In this document: positions 1-12,400 of the stretch, piece by piece
How the letters are laid out: each line of letters opens with the position of its first letter
How positions within the stretch are numbered: position 1 is the first letter of the stretch
From: Bacteroidota bacterium
Lineage (GTDB): Bacteria > Bacteroidota > Bacteroidia > Chitinophagales > Chitinophagaceae
DNA length: 64,000 nt
Assembly: GCA_947457075.1 (NCBI GenBank)
Contig: CANGUG010000011.1
Span: 1 to 64,000 of the forward strand
Direction: 5' to 3'
Notes under the pieces: generated by a model
The model's input: the letters and a program-made list of their open reading frames with translations, nothing else
What the model was told of the DNA's origin: nothing
Database searches by the model: none
Translations under genes and position numbers: made by a program

Positions 1-123
1 CGCAGGATTTACCCCCAACATATTATACATGTATTGAGAATACATCGGCTCCGTCTGGGCTTCAAGCTCCTTGCCAATGATCATTAAACCAACAACGAAT
101 AAGTATTTATATAAATTTCTCAT
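1..123 (-). CDS. PorP/SprF family T9SS-associated outer membrane protein, 5' end only
   Basis: Reading leftwards from an ATG at 123, the frame gives a basic start, a hydrophobic signal segment (about residues 4-16), a likely cleavage near LEAQ, and then QTEPMYSQYMYNMLGVNPA. This is the typical mature N-terminus of PorP/SprF proteins, in which a Q-x-P-x-Y-S-Q-Y motif precedes N-P-A. The remainder lies outside the window. Family knowledge: these are outer-membrane beta-barrel proteins needed for secretion or surface attachment of type B sorting-domain adhesins, as in the sprB-sprF pair of Flavobacterium. The gene starts only 4 bases after the stop codon of the 9198-residue adhesin, so the two are almost certainly co-transcribed and this is probably its dedicated partner. 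The call rests on about 41 residues but the motif is distinctive. Confidence 0.85.
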   Translation of the reverse strand, partial: MRNLYKYLFVVGLMIIGKELEAQTEPMYSQYMYNMLGVNPA

Positions 124-127
124 TTTC

Positions 128-415
128 TTATCTAACTATGGTTAAGGATGAGGCAAATTTTCTAATGGTTCCATTCATGTCTGTTGCCTCTACAATGTAG
201 AAATAAGTGCCTTCTGGAACATTTTGACCAATAAAGTTACTAACCCCAAGTCCCCTCCAATCATTTTGGTAGTTCGCATTACTATATACTTCATTGCCCC
301 AACGATTAAATACCTTCACCGAAACTTGTGTACCATAAGGTCGTAAAATTACCCAAGCATCATCAATGCCGTCATTATTCGGAGAGAACCCTCCAGGGAT
401 AATCACTTCTACTTT
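128..415 (-). other. Type B C-terminal sorting domain (CHU_C type) of the giant adhesin
   Basis: The last ~95 residues run from VIIPGGFSPNNDGIDDAW through VKVFNRWGNEVY and end GTIRKFASSLTIVR. This is the canonical gliding-motility-associated C-terminal domain: an F-[ST]-P-N-N-D-G-x-N/D-D start, an FNRWG-x-x-V-[YF] core and a terminal short beta strand. Family knowledge: the domain targets proteins to T9SS and usually needs a PorP/SprF partner. The same domain ends the proteins encoded at 33247 and 38212. Confidence 0.95.
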
Positions 416-3400
416 AGGAATAATAAATAGTGTTGGCTTACGGGTAGTATCTCCAATAGTTGAAATTAAAGTTGGATCAGTAGAGCTTAAATTTACAAAT
501 CCATAATTTGTTGGTGCGGTGACCAATGCAGTGTTTACAAAGTTGCCAAATTGATTTGACTGTAAATTCACTATTAAATTAATGGAGTCTTCTTTTTTAG
601 GATCTAATGCTGACTGAATTAATAGTAATTCAATATTTGAAATACCATTGTAGCTATTATTGATTAATAATTTACCTGAAGTATTTTTTGATACAATAGT
701 AACTCCTCTTGTATCCGTAAACACTTTTAATAAATCATCTTTTACCAAAATACTATCAATATAGTCGTTTGTAAGGTTTTTAACCTTAATTACAAATTCA
801 ATATTAAAGCTGCCATCTAAATTCATAGTCGCTGACTTTGCAACTTTTGTGATGTCTAAAATTTTAGTTGAAATAACTGGTTCCACTAAAATATGTAATG
901 TCGCATTGCTACATACAGCTGGACTTCCACTACAAACGGTATAAGTGATGTCGATAGGTCCTGTAAATCCAGGTGCTGGAGTAAAAGTATAAGTTCCATT
1001 TGTATTAATTAAGAATATACCTTTACTTGCTGGCACCGAGCTATTGGCAGTTACAACTAAACTTGCCCCCGAGGTATTTCTGTCATTTGTTAACACATTA
1101 CCTGCAATGAACATATTTGAAACTGTCTTGGCAAAATCATCAGTTGCAATTGTAACAGGAGATGAAGTAGATGGATTTACTGTATAATAAACAACCCCTG
1201 TTTTACAAATTGGTACTGGAACACTATTATCACAAACAGTATATGTTAAACTATCTCTTCCAATAAACCCATTAGCAGGAGTATAGGTAATTGTTCCATC
1301 TGCATTCACAATTACACTACCATTTGTAGGTTGAGTCGCAATACTTACACTTGTTGGATTCAAACTTACCCCTAAATTAGCAGCTTTATCATTTGCGAGG
1401 ATATTGGTAGAAACAGCTGTGTTTGCCAATGTAGTTGCAATATCTGGATTAACTATAGGAGGATTGGTATTTAATAATGGGTCCACTACTGTTATTACCA
1501 AAGGCACCAAAGGACATCCAATTGTTTGCCCTGCATCACATACTGGAACAAAATAAGTATAAGTACCAGACTTGGTTGCAGTAAAGGTATAAGTGCCATT
1601 TGGATTCATCATAATAGTTGCACCGGTTGGATTAGCAGCATTAACAGCTGGCTGCCCATAAGTTGTTCCAGCAGGAACAATATCATTGGTATTTAAATTC
1701 CCACTCACTGGTACATTTAATTTGGTTACATTAAAGTCAGGAACTAAAACTTGCGTAATTGTAGGTGGTGCTGGTGTAACTAAAATTTCTAAAGTATTTA
1801 TTGCACATATAGGTGGAGTACTTCCATCACATGCTTTATAAATAATAATTACTGGTCCGCTAAATTCAGGTGCTGGTGTAAATGTAAAACTACCATCTGC
1901 ATTTAAATTAAAGATACCCTGTGATGCTGTAGGTCCTGCAATTAAACTTGCAGTTAAACTTGTACCTGAAGTATTTTTATCATTTGCTAATACATTACCA
2001 CTTACACTATTAGTGCCATTTGAGCTTGCAACTACAATTGCAAAATCAGCATTTGCATATGTACTTGGAGCTGCATTGATTTGTGTCACATTAAGATAAG
2101 TAACTGCAATTTGACAGTTTGTAGGGGATGCATTATCACAAACATTATAAACTAAACTATCTTGGCCAACAAAACCAGCAGCAGGAGTATAGGTAATTGC
2201 TCCAGTTGAAGGATTGATAGTTGCTATTCCATTTGTAGGTGCATTTACAATACGCACACTTGCAATATTTAAATTGCCCCCAATATTTCCTGCTCTATCA
2301 TTTGCCAATACATTTAAAGTAATTGCAGTGCCAGCTTGGGTTGTTGCAATATCATTATTGGCAACTGGTTTATTAGTTGTGATTATTGGATCTAATACCG
2401 TAATTTCTAATGGAACCAAAGGACAACCTGTTGTTTGACTAGGTGCACATGTAGGTACATAATAAATATATTGACCAGGTTTGGTAGCTGTAAAAGTATA
2501 AGCGCCATTTGAATTTAATGTAAACGTAGCTCCTAACGGATTATTCACATTTGCCGATGGTTGGCCATAAGTGGTACCAACAGGAACCACATCATTAGTG
2601 TTTAGGTTTCCACTTACTGGCACATTAATATTAGTAGTCGCAACGTCGGGTGTAATACTATTTGCTGGAACAGTAATGACTAATGTTTCTGTTGGACAAT
2701 TGGTGGTTTGTCCAGGTGCACAAACTGGTATAGTATAGGTATATGTACCAGCAGCAGTTGCAGTAAAACTATAAGTACCGTTTCCATTCACTATAATCGT
2801 TGCACCAGTTAATGGAGATGGTTGGCCATAAGTAGTACCTATTGGCACATTATCATTAGTAGAAATATTTCCAGAAGCTGGTAATTTTAGGTAAGCTATT
2901 CCTGCATCAGGTAATAAAGTATTTACAGGCACATTAATAACTAAAGTTTCTGTTGGACAATTAGTAATTTGACCTGGAGCGCATACTGGTATTGTGTATG
3001 TATAAGTGCCCGCTGCAGTTGCCGTAAAGGAATAAGTACCGTCTCCATTTACTATAATTGTTGCCCCTGTTAATTGTACAGGCTGACCATAGCTTGTACC
3101 AGGAGGTACATTATTATTGGTAGCTACGTTTCCAATGCTTAGTATATTTTGATACGCGGTAGCTGCATTATCAACAATGGTATTCACTGGAACAGAGATC
3201 ACTAAAACTTGTGTTGGACAATTGGTAGTTTGACCTGGCGCACATACTGGAATAGTATAGGTATAAGTACCTGCTACAGTTGCCGTGAATGTATAGGTAC
3301 CATTAGCGTTAACAACAATTGTAGCACCTGTTAATTGAGTGGGTTGCCCATATATAGAACCCACAGGAACATTATCATTGGTTGAAATATTACCAGTAGT

Positions 3401-6400
3401 AGCTAAATTTAAATAAGCCACCCCTGTATCATCTGCTAAATTATTCACAGGTACATTAATCACTAAAGTTTCTGTTGGACAATTCATTGTTTGGCCTGGA
3501 GCACACACAGGTATTGTATATGTATAGGTTCCAGCTGTAGTTGCCGTAAATGTATAAGTTCCATTGGACGCAACTGTAATGATTGCACCTATTATTTGTG
3601 CAGGTTGTCCATAAGTAGAGCCGGTAGGTACATTATCATTAGCAGCAATATTACCTGAACTTGGGACATTTTTATAAGCGGTAGTTACATCATCTACTAA
3701 ATTATTTTCCGGAACAGTAATTACTAAAATTTCAGTTGGACAATTATTGCTTTGTCCTGGTGCACAAACTGGAATTGTATAAGTATAGGTTCCTGCATTA
3801 GTCGCTGTAAATGTATAAGTCCCATTTGGATTAACTGTAATAGTAGCACCAGTTATTTGTGTAGGTTGTCCATAAGTGGTGCCTGCAGGTACATTATTAT
3901 TCGATGCAATATCTCCTGAACTTGGTAAATTCAAATAGGCAGTTGCGGCATCATCTACTAAAATATTTTCAGGAACAGAAATGATTAGCATTTCTGTTGG
4001 ACAATTTGTTGATTGACCAGGCGCACATACCGTAATAGTATAAGTATAGGTACCAGCTGTTGTTGCAGTAAAATTATAAGTACCATCACTATTCATGATG
4101 ATCGTTGCTCCAGTAATTTGAGATGGTTGTGCATAGATCGAACCAGCAGCAGACACATCATTTGTTGCAACATTACCCGACATTGGTAAATTGATATAAG
4201 CATTTGCCGCATCATCAGTTAATGATCCCATAGTAACAACCAAAGTTTGAAATGGACTTGAACAACCGTTGGCGTTAGCTTGAACAGTGATAGTGCCTCC
4301 TGCAGAACCAATTGTAGTTGTAATTGAATTAGTAGTTGAACTACCAGTCCATCCATTTGGCAAAGTCCAAGTGTATGAGCTTGCTCCACTTACAGGCGTG
4401 ATTGAATATGTTTGTGTTGCTCCAGCTATCACTACATTAACACCATCTATTGCAGTTGGCCTTGCAGGAAGTGCATTAACAATTAATGTAGATACTGTAC
4501 TAATTGATTCACAACCATTGGCATCTGTAACTTTAACTGTATAATCTCCTCCTATTGTTGTTGAATAAGTATCAGCACTAGCGCCAAAAATTGGATTACC
4601 ATCTACACTCCATTGATAAGTAAATGGTGAGGTACCAAATGTATTGGAAGTAATAATTGCTGGTGTTCCAGCACAGATTGCATTTGAAGGTGCAATAGAT
4701 GGATTTGAAACTGGTAATGAATTTGAAGTAATGGTAATTGGACATGAAGTTGAGCTAACACCTCCAGTAATTGCCACTACTCTATAATCTCCTCCATTAC
4801 TTACACTTAATAACGGATTTGTACCATTGGTAGCAATATTGATATAACCAGCTCCAGTATTTTGTTGCCATTGATAGGATGTAAAGGATCCCGTTGCTGT
4901 TAAATTAACAGTAGCTCCTTGACATATTGTTGTTAAAGCCAAAGCATTCACTGATGGTGCACTTACAATTTTTGTGACAGCAGAATTAGTTGTACATCCA
5001 TTTTCAGAAATAACAACTCTATAAGATCCCGCTTCAGTTACTTCAAAAGAACTAAATTGGCCTGTAAGGTTTTGTGTGTTGCTGGAAGGAGTTCCTACAT
5101 TAGAATAAATATTATTGATAATATCTAATTTTTGCCATTGATATATTGGACTGTTCGCACTTGTATTTGCTGTTAAAACTATTTTTGTTTGAGTACAATC
5201 GGCAAAAGCTAGTTCAGCACCTCCAGTAATACTAGCATTTGGTAATGGATTTACAGTTACGGATACTGTACCACTAGCAATACTATTGCATCCTAATGCA
5301 TTGCTTGCTATTACACTATAATTTCCAGAAGCTGTCGGATTGAACATTGAATTTACAGCTCCAGGTATCAATACATTATTATTATACCATTGATAAATTA
5401 AGTTATTGTCATTAGCACCAGGGTTTGGTGTATTTGTTAAACTTGCTGTTAAGGTGGTAGCAGCTCCTGCACAGATACTAATATTATTGGGTGTCAAACT
5501 TCCATTTAACAATGGCTGACTTGGTAAAGGTTGTGGGTTAATTGTTACCAATACCGAATTACTAGTACATCCATCTGCATTAATAACAGTTACCGTATAA
5601 TTACCTGCATTTAATCCACTAAAAATTGGACTAGATTGATAAGCGATACCATCAATACTGTAATTAAATCCAGCACCAATATTGTTTGTAATGGTGATTT
5701 TCCCTGTTGACGTAATACAATCTGGTTGGTTTATAATAAAAGTAGGATTTAAAGGAGGGACTAACGCAGGATTAACAACAGCTAATGTAGCTGCACTAGT
5801 ACAACCTGTAATTGCATCTAGCTGAATAATTGAATAAGTTGCATTTGCTGGTAGGTTGTCAAATAAACCAGTTGTATTGGAATACAAACCTCCATTTATA
5901 GAATAAATTGCGTTATTTACTCCACCTGATAATATCAAACTAGCTGTATTTAAATTACAAGATGGTTGAGTAATATTTACAGCAAGAGCTGAAGGAGCAG
6001 GGTTTACAGTTACAATTATAGAAGCTCTATCACTTTCAATTCCATTGATCGTTTGACTTACATAATAGGTTTGAATACCATCTGACCCAGTGGATGGAAT
6101 TGGAGCAATAGTTGAAGCTAAACCTCCTAATGGCAAAGTGTACCAATTTAGCACAGCTCCATTGGTAACTGTTACATTACCAGATAAACTATTTGCAGTT
6201 ACCCCTTGACAATAAGTACTATTTGTTACAACAGGAGCAGTTGGTTTAGTAACTATCGAAATAGTTTGAGGCATACTTGTACAACCATTAGCGATAGCTG
6301 AAACGGATAAAATACCCCCCAAATTACCTGTGGTAGTTGTGATGGTATGGGAATTAATTCCTGAAGTAATTGTCCAAGTATTAGATGGCAAGGTCCAAAC

Positions 6401-9400
6401 ATAAGAAGTCGCTCCATTAACTGGACTAATGCTATACCTTTCAGCACTTGAAATATTCACAATGGTATTACCTGTAATAACACCAGGTGCAGAAGGTGTA
6501 ATGGGTTGAACAGCAATTGTTGCATTTACAGGAATACTTGCACATCCATTATTGTACTTAGTAGTCACTGAATATGCACCAGCATTTAATCCAGTAAAAA
6601 TATTACTAGATTGATAATTAATACCATTAATACTATAGGTATAGTTTGCACCTAGGCTAGTAATTGAAATTGTACCAGTAGCAGTTATACATGTAGGGTT
6701 AATTACCATAATTGATGGAGTGGCAGGAACCGGAGGAATGCTATTTATGGTAGCTGTTGAAATTAAACTAGTACAGCCTGTAGCATTGTTTGTAGCAGTA
6801 ATATTATATGTTGATGCTGCTGGCAATCCAGTAAAAATACCGGTGTTATTGGATGCAGTGTAATTTCCACTTACTATATTGTAAGTATAAGAACCTACAC
6901 TAGGTGTATTTAATGTGATAGCTCCTGTAACATTTGAACAGGTAGGATGTGTTACATTGGCTATAGAAATTACAGGTAGTGAATTAAATACTAAATTATT
7001 ATTTGTAATGTTATTGGTCGTGGTTGCAATACAACCATTTGCATCTACAACTTTTAAATCAAATAAACCAGCATTTGAAGTTGAATAAGTAGGATTTGTT
7101 TGACCATTTATTTCTATACCAGCATTTAACCATTGATAACTCGTAATTGAAACTGAACTTGAAGCAATTCCTGTTAAAGTTGTAGTTGAACCAACACAGT
7201 TTGCATTATATCCAGCAATAGAAACAGTTGGCAATGGATTAATAAGCACTTGTGCTGGACAAGAAGTACGAATAATGGTAGTACCACTAAATGTATTGGT
7301 GACAATTACTTGATAGAAACCGGTAAGACTTGCATTAAAATTAGCAGTCGTTCCATTATTTGCAACATTTGTATAAGTTCCTGATAAACCATTAGCACTA
7401 ATTTGCCATTGATACGAATTGGTACCTGTTAATCCGGTTGTATTTGCTGTTAATTGTGCTGTAGCACCTTGACAAATTGTTGAAATAGCTGGACTAGATG
7501 ATACAGATTGAACAACGAAAGGATCCGATGTTTTTACACAACCATAACCATCTGTAATCAAAACTCTAAATGTACCAATAACATTGGTTTCATATTGTGT
7601 ATCTAAACCAGTTTGTGCTGCATTAACACTTGTTGGTGTTCCTGTATTAGTAAAAATATTATTTGTGAATACTTGCCATTGATAACTTGGACTACTTGCA
7701 TTGGTTGATACTGTTAATAGCACAGGTTTAACAGTACAATTCGTATTGTCTGATCCTAATTGATTTATTTGAGAAATATTTGCCTCAGAGGGAGACACAA
7801 TAGCTACATTGGTAGCTGAACTTACTCCACTTGAACAACCACTTGTAGGATTAGTTGCCATTACGCTATAATCACCAGATAAGTTAGTAGTGTAGGTTGC
7901 ATTAGTAGCACCTCCAATTACAATTGAGTTGCCATTTACAATATTATACCATTGGTAAGTTGGTGTATAATTAGCAGAGCCTATGGATGCTGTTAGCGTT
8001 ACCGTTCCTCCAGAACATACAACCGCGTTTGCACTAGTTGTAACAATGGGTAAAGGAGGTATAACTGGAGCATTATTTAAAATAGCATTATTTATTGGAC
8101 TAATACAACCATTGACATCTTGTTGAACAACATAGTAAGTTGTGCCTGCTTGTAAATTGGAGAAAGTGTTTTTATTCTCAAAAGTTACACCACCGTCAAT
8201 ACTAAATAAATTACCAACACCCCCCGAAGCAAAAATTGTTCCAGTAGGATTAATACAGGTAGGTTGGGTTGTAATTAAACTTACTACCGATGGTGCTGCG
8301 TTTACAATAACGGGTATTAAAGAACGATCGCTCTCTACCCCATTTAGGGTTTGAGAAACATAATAATTTTGAATGCCATTGTTTGAAGTAGAAGGGATTG
8401 GAACACTCTGTAATGCAACTCCTCCAGTTGATGAGGAATACCAGTTTAATGTTGCCCCATTAATAGGAGCAGCAGCTAAAACTGAAGCAACATCCCCTTG
8501 ACAATAAACATAAGGGCCAACATTGCTAACATCAACATTTGGAGGTTTAATTCCTACAATTAAGGATTTTGCATTACCAATACACCCATTTAAAGATGGA
8601 ACTATCTCTATCGTACCCTCTGATGAAACATTTGTTGATATTGTATTGACACCTATTCCAATTGCTCTATTTCCACTAATATTTGAAGCCCCACTTGCTG
8701 CATTGATAGTCCAACTATTCGGAACTGTCCAAGTATAACTTACCCCATTACTATTAGCAATTGAATAAACTTGTAAGGTATTATTTAATGGCGTTGTAGT
8801 TCCACTAATTTCCCCAATAATACTTGGCAATGGATTAGTTACTATATCAACTTGAACACGATCGCTTTCAACTCCATTAACAGTTTGACTTACATAATAT
8901 GAAATAATGCCAGGGTTAGCGGTTGAAGGCGTTGGTGCATTTAAAGAAGAAACTCCACCTGTTGAAACAGTATACCAATTAAATGTAGCACCATCATTAC
9001 CCGAAGCTACTAGCTGAACAGGAGTAGCACCTTGACAATAGGTGACTGTGTTTCCACTAATCCCCACATTGCCTGAAATACTAGGTGAAGATGGCTTTAA
9101 TCCAACTGATATTTGTTGATATGCACTTGTGCAACCATTAATAACAGCAGCTACTTTCACATACCCATTTGCAGTACCTACATTCGCATCTATGTTATTT
9201 ATAGTAGAAATACCAGTCCAATCTGATGGTAAAGACCATAAATAAGAAGTAGCATCCTGAACATTTGAAATAGAATAATTTACTAAATCCCCTGCACTCG
9301 GATTTTGGATACCCATAATAGCACCAGGTGTTGCTGGTGTAGGGTTGACAACAACATTAATCTGCACTCTTGGGCTAGTTAACCCATTGTAGGTTTGTGA

Positions 9401-12400
9401 AACATAATAAGTTGTAGAAGTCGCAGTTCCTGTGGAAGGAGTTGGTGCAGATCCCAAAGCACTTCCTCCAGATGGAACAGTAAACCAATTTAAAGTAGCT
9501 CCAACAATACTTGATGCTGTTAAAGTTACAGGGGTTGCATTTTGACAATAGTTAATGGTATTTCCATTAATTCCAGGATTTACTGAAATATCTGGTGCTG
9601 CAGGACGCACAGTTACTGTAACTAATTGACGAGGCGAACTTTGACAACCAGATCCATTATTATCTATTTGATTTACATAATAATTAGTTACACCCACCGA
9701 ATTTGTGGTTGGAATAACTGGTGAACTTAAAGTAGTACCCCCAACCAATTGTCCCCACCATTGCAAAGTCATTCCAGAAGTTCCTGTTGCTGATAAAGCA
9801 GTAGAAACTTCCCCCACATTATAAACCTGATTACTGCTTGTAATATTAACAGCAGGTATTATTGGATTAATTGTTAAAGTAAACAATGCTCCAGTAGTAC
9901 TATAACATCCTGTAATATTGTCTTTTGCAAATAAATAATATAAATAAGTACCTGCATTTTTATTAGCTGAAATAATTGGGCTTATTAATAAATTACTTGC
10001 GTTTGGATTGCTACTCGAAGTATGCCACTCATATGTAATTCCCGAAACTGCAGCAGGTTGTACTGTAGTCAAATCAAAACTAAGATTATTACAAATTGTT
10101 GTAGCAGCATTAGTTAGACTTGGTGTTGCTGGTGTGGAATTGAAAGTAACTATAGTAGATGAACTTGTATTTGAACAACCTATACCATCTGTTATCTTTA
10201 CAGCATAGGTTCCAGCATTAAGCGCATTAAAAGTTACAGCTGTTGAACTAAATGTCGAACTATTTAAAGCAGCGCCGTCTAATAACCATTGATAAGTTGG
10301 CGTACTTGCACCTGTATTTGCAGTTAAAATTATATTTTGCCCAACACATGCTGTTGCAGAAGCGCCATTTGTTATCGTAGCTGATGGTAATGCATTAACA
10401 GTTACTGAAACTGGATCGGTGGTATTCGTACCAACTAATAATGAGTTGGTACTTATTAAATTGCTACCGTTATAAAAAGTAGCAGCATAATTACCTGATG
10501 TAGTTGCGGTATAAGTTAGTCCGGTTCCCACCACTGCGTCATTATTATTTCGATTAATCCATTTTACATTATCAGCAGTCGTGCCAGTTAAGGTAGTTGA
10601 TAAAACTACATTACCCCCTTGACAGAAGGTGGTTGAGCCATTTGAATTAGCTCCTGGCATAGTTGTGATTATCGATGCGTCAGAAGTTGCAGAACAACCC
10701 GATGCATTTGTAACCATTACTTTATATTGACCAATACTGGTTACCGTATAATTTTGTGAGGTCACTCCCGTACTTGTAAATGTGCCACCACTTAAACTCG
10801 TGTTTCTAAACCATAAATAAGTTTGAGATCCAGTGCCTGATGCAGCAGTTAAAGTAGTTGAACCACCACTTAATGTAACTGAGGTTCCTTGTGTAATTGT
10901 TGCCGTTGGTAAAGGATTAACAGTGACTGTTAAGTTTTGTAAATAATTCGATGTGGCATATCCTTGTACAAAAAAGTACCAACCACCTAATACAGTATTT
11001 ACATTGGCGGTTTGCGCATTTGTATTTGTAGTTACACCAGATATGTAAAAACCATCATTAGATGAACCGCTAGCATAAGGAACATTGTCAGATGCTGTAT
11101 TAGTTACAAAAGCTAAATTAGCATTGACATTATTTACAAAGCCGTCCCCTTTTAAAACAAAATATCTATCTAATGTTCCGGAAGTTGCATCAGTTACGTT
11201 AGATCCTAACTGCGTAAAATTTACTGTTGTGTTTGCAGTTAAATTTGCCGGTGTAATAGTACCAAACCTTGCACCATTTAATGCAGTTGTTTTAACTCTT
11301 GTTAATACTAAGTAGGAATTTGCAGGAATAACTGTTGCTTTGTTGTTATTTCCTTGGGTTGCGACTAATGTATTTCCCGCACCAGTAAAACCTCCAACAC
11401 TTGGCGCTGCAGACATTAAAGCATCGGTCAAACCTACTCGTGTAGCAGATAAATTAGTAGCAATAGCATTATATTCGGCTGCGGTTATTTTTACTAAGCT
11501 TTGATTAGGCGCATTGTTATATGCAGTTAAACTAGTTGATAACGAAGTTGTAAGATCCGCTCTAATTTTATCATTTGTAATGGAGCATCCGCCTACAGTA
11601 GTTGCAGTTAATGAGTAGGTGCCAGATTGAGTAGCCGTAAATGAATTACTCGTTGCTCCTCCTATCGCAATTCCATTTCTAAACCATTGATAGCTCGTAT
11701 TTGCGACCGATGGCGTAGAGAATAATACGCTTCCGCCCTCACAAAATACAGGATCCCCCGTTCTAGATAAAACAGGAATTGCAGGTGTTGGATTTAAAGC
11801 AACCGCATTACTATTTGTTGAACCACAGCTGTTTGATGTCACATCTCGGAATAATAAATTAGTTCCTATACCACTTGAGCTTCCTGTATAATTCAACCCA
11901 AGTGTACCTGTGGTAAATCCAGTATAAATTACGCCATTTAATAATGGTGTTTGACCTGCACTAATGTTTGTCCAAGTGTTTCCATTGTCAGTACTTACCT
12001 GCCATTGATGCGAGGTTGCAATAGGCGCTACTGTTGTAAAGCTAGCAGCACTTGTTCTTGTTGCTGAAGTAGAGGCTACGAAATTTGATGTAGTTCCGGT
12101 TCCGGTAAAATTCCTTAATGTGCCAGTTGCGGTATTGGTTTTGCGATCAATAACTTGAGCACTTACAGAGGATGTGATTGATGTATTTGTGCCTCCAGCA
12201 GCTCCTTGATTAAAATTATAATTTAAAATTAATCCTGCTTCTGAACCTGTTAATTCAGAATTCATTGTTGAAATGATCTGATCCTGTGTTCTTGCAACGT
12301 TCCATACCCTAACCTCATCCAAACGTCCTTTAAAGTTATTTCCACTTGTTGCGGTATATTGACCAATTTGTAAACTTTCTTGACTTGTTAAATTAGGAAC

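Noticed and set aside
2660..4225. Possible CRISPR array because of regular repeats
   Set aside because: The 261-bp units are continuous coding sequence in phase with the adhesin frame, with no short repeat-spacer structure and no cas genes.
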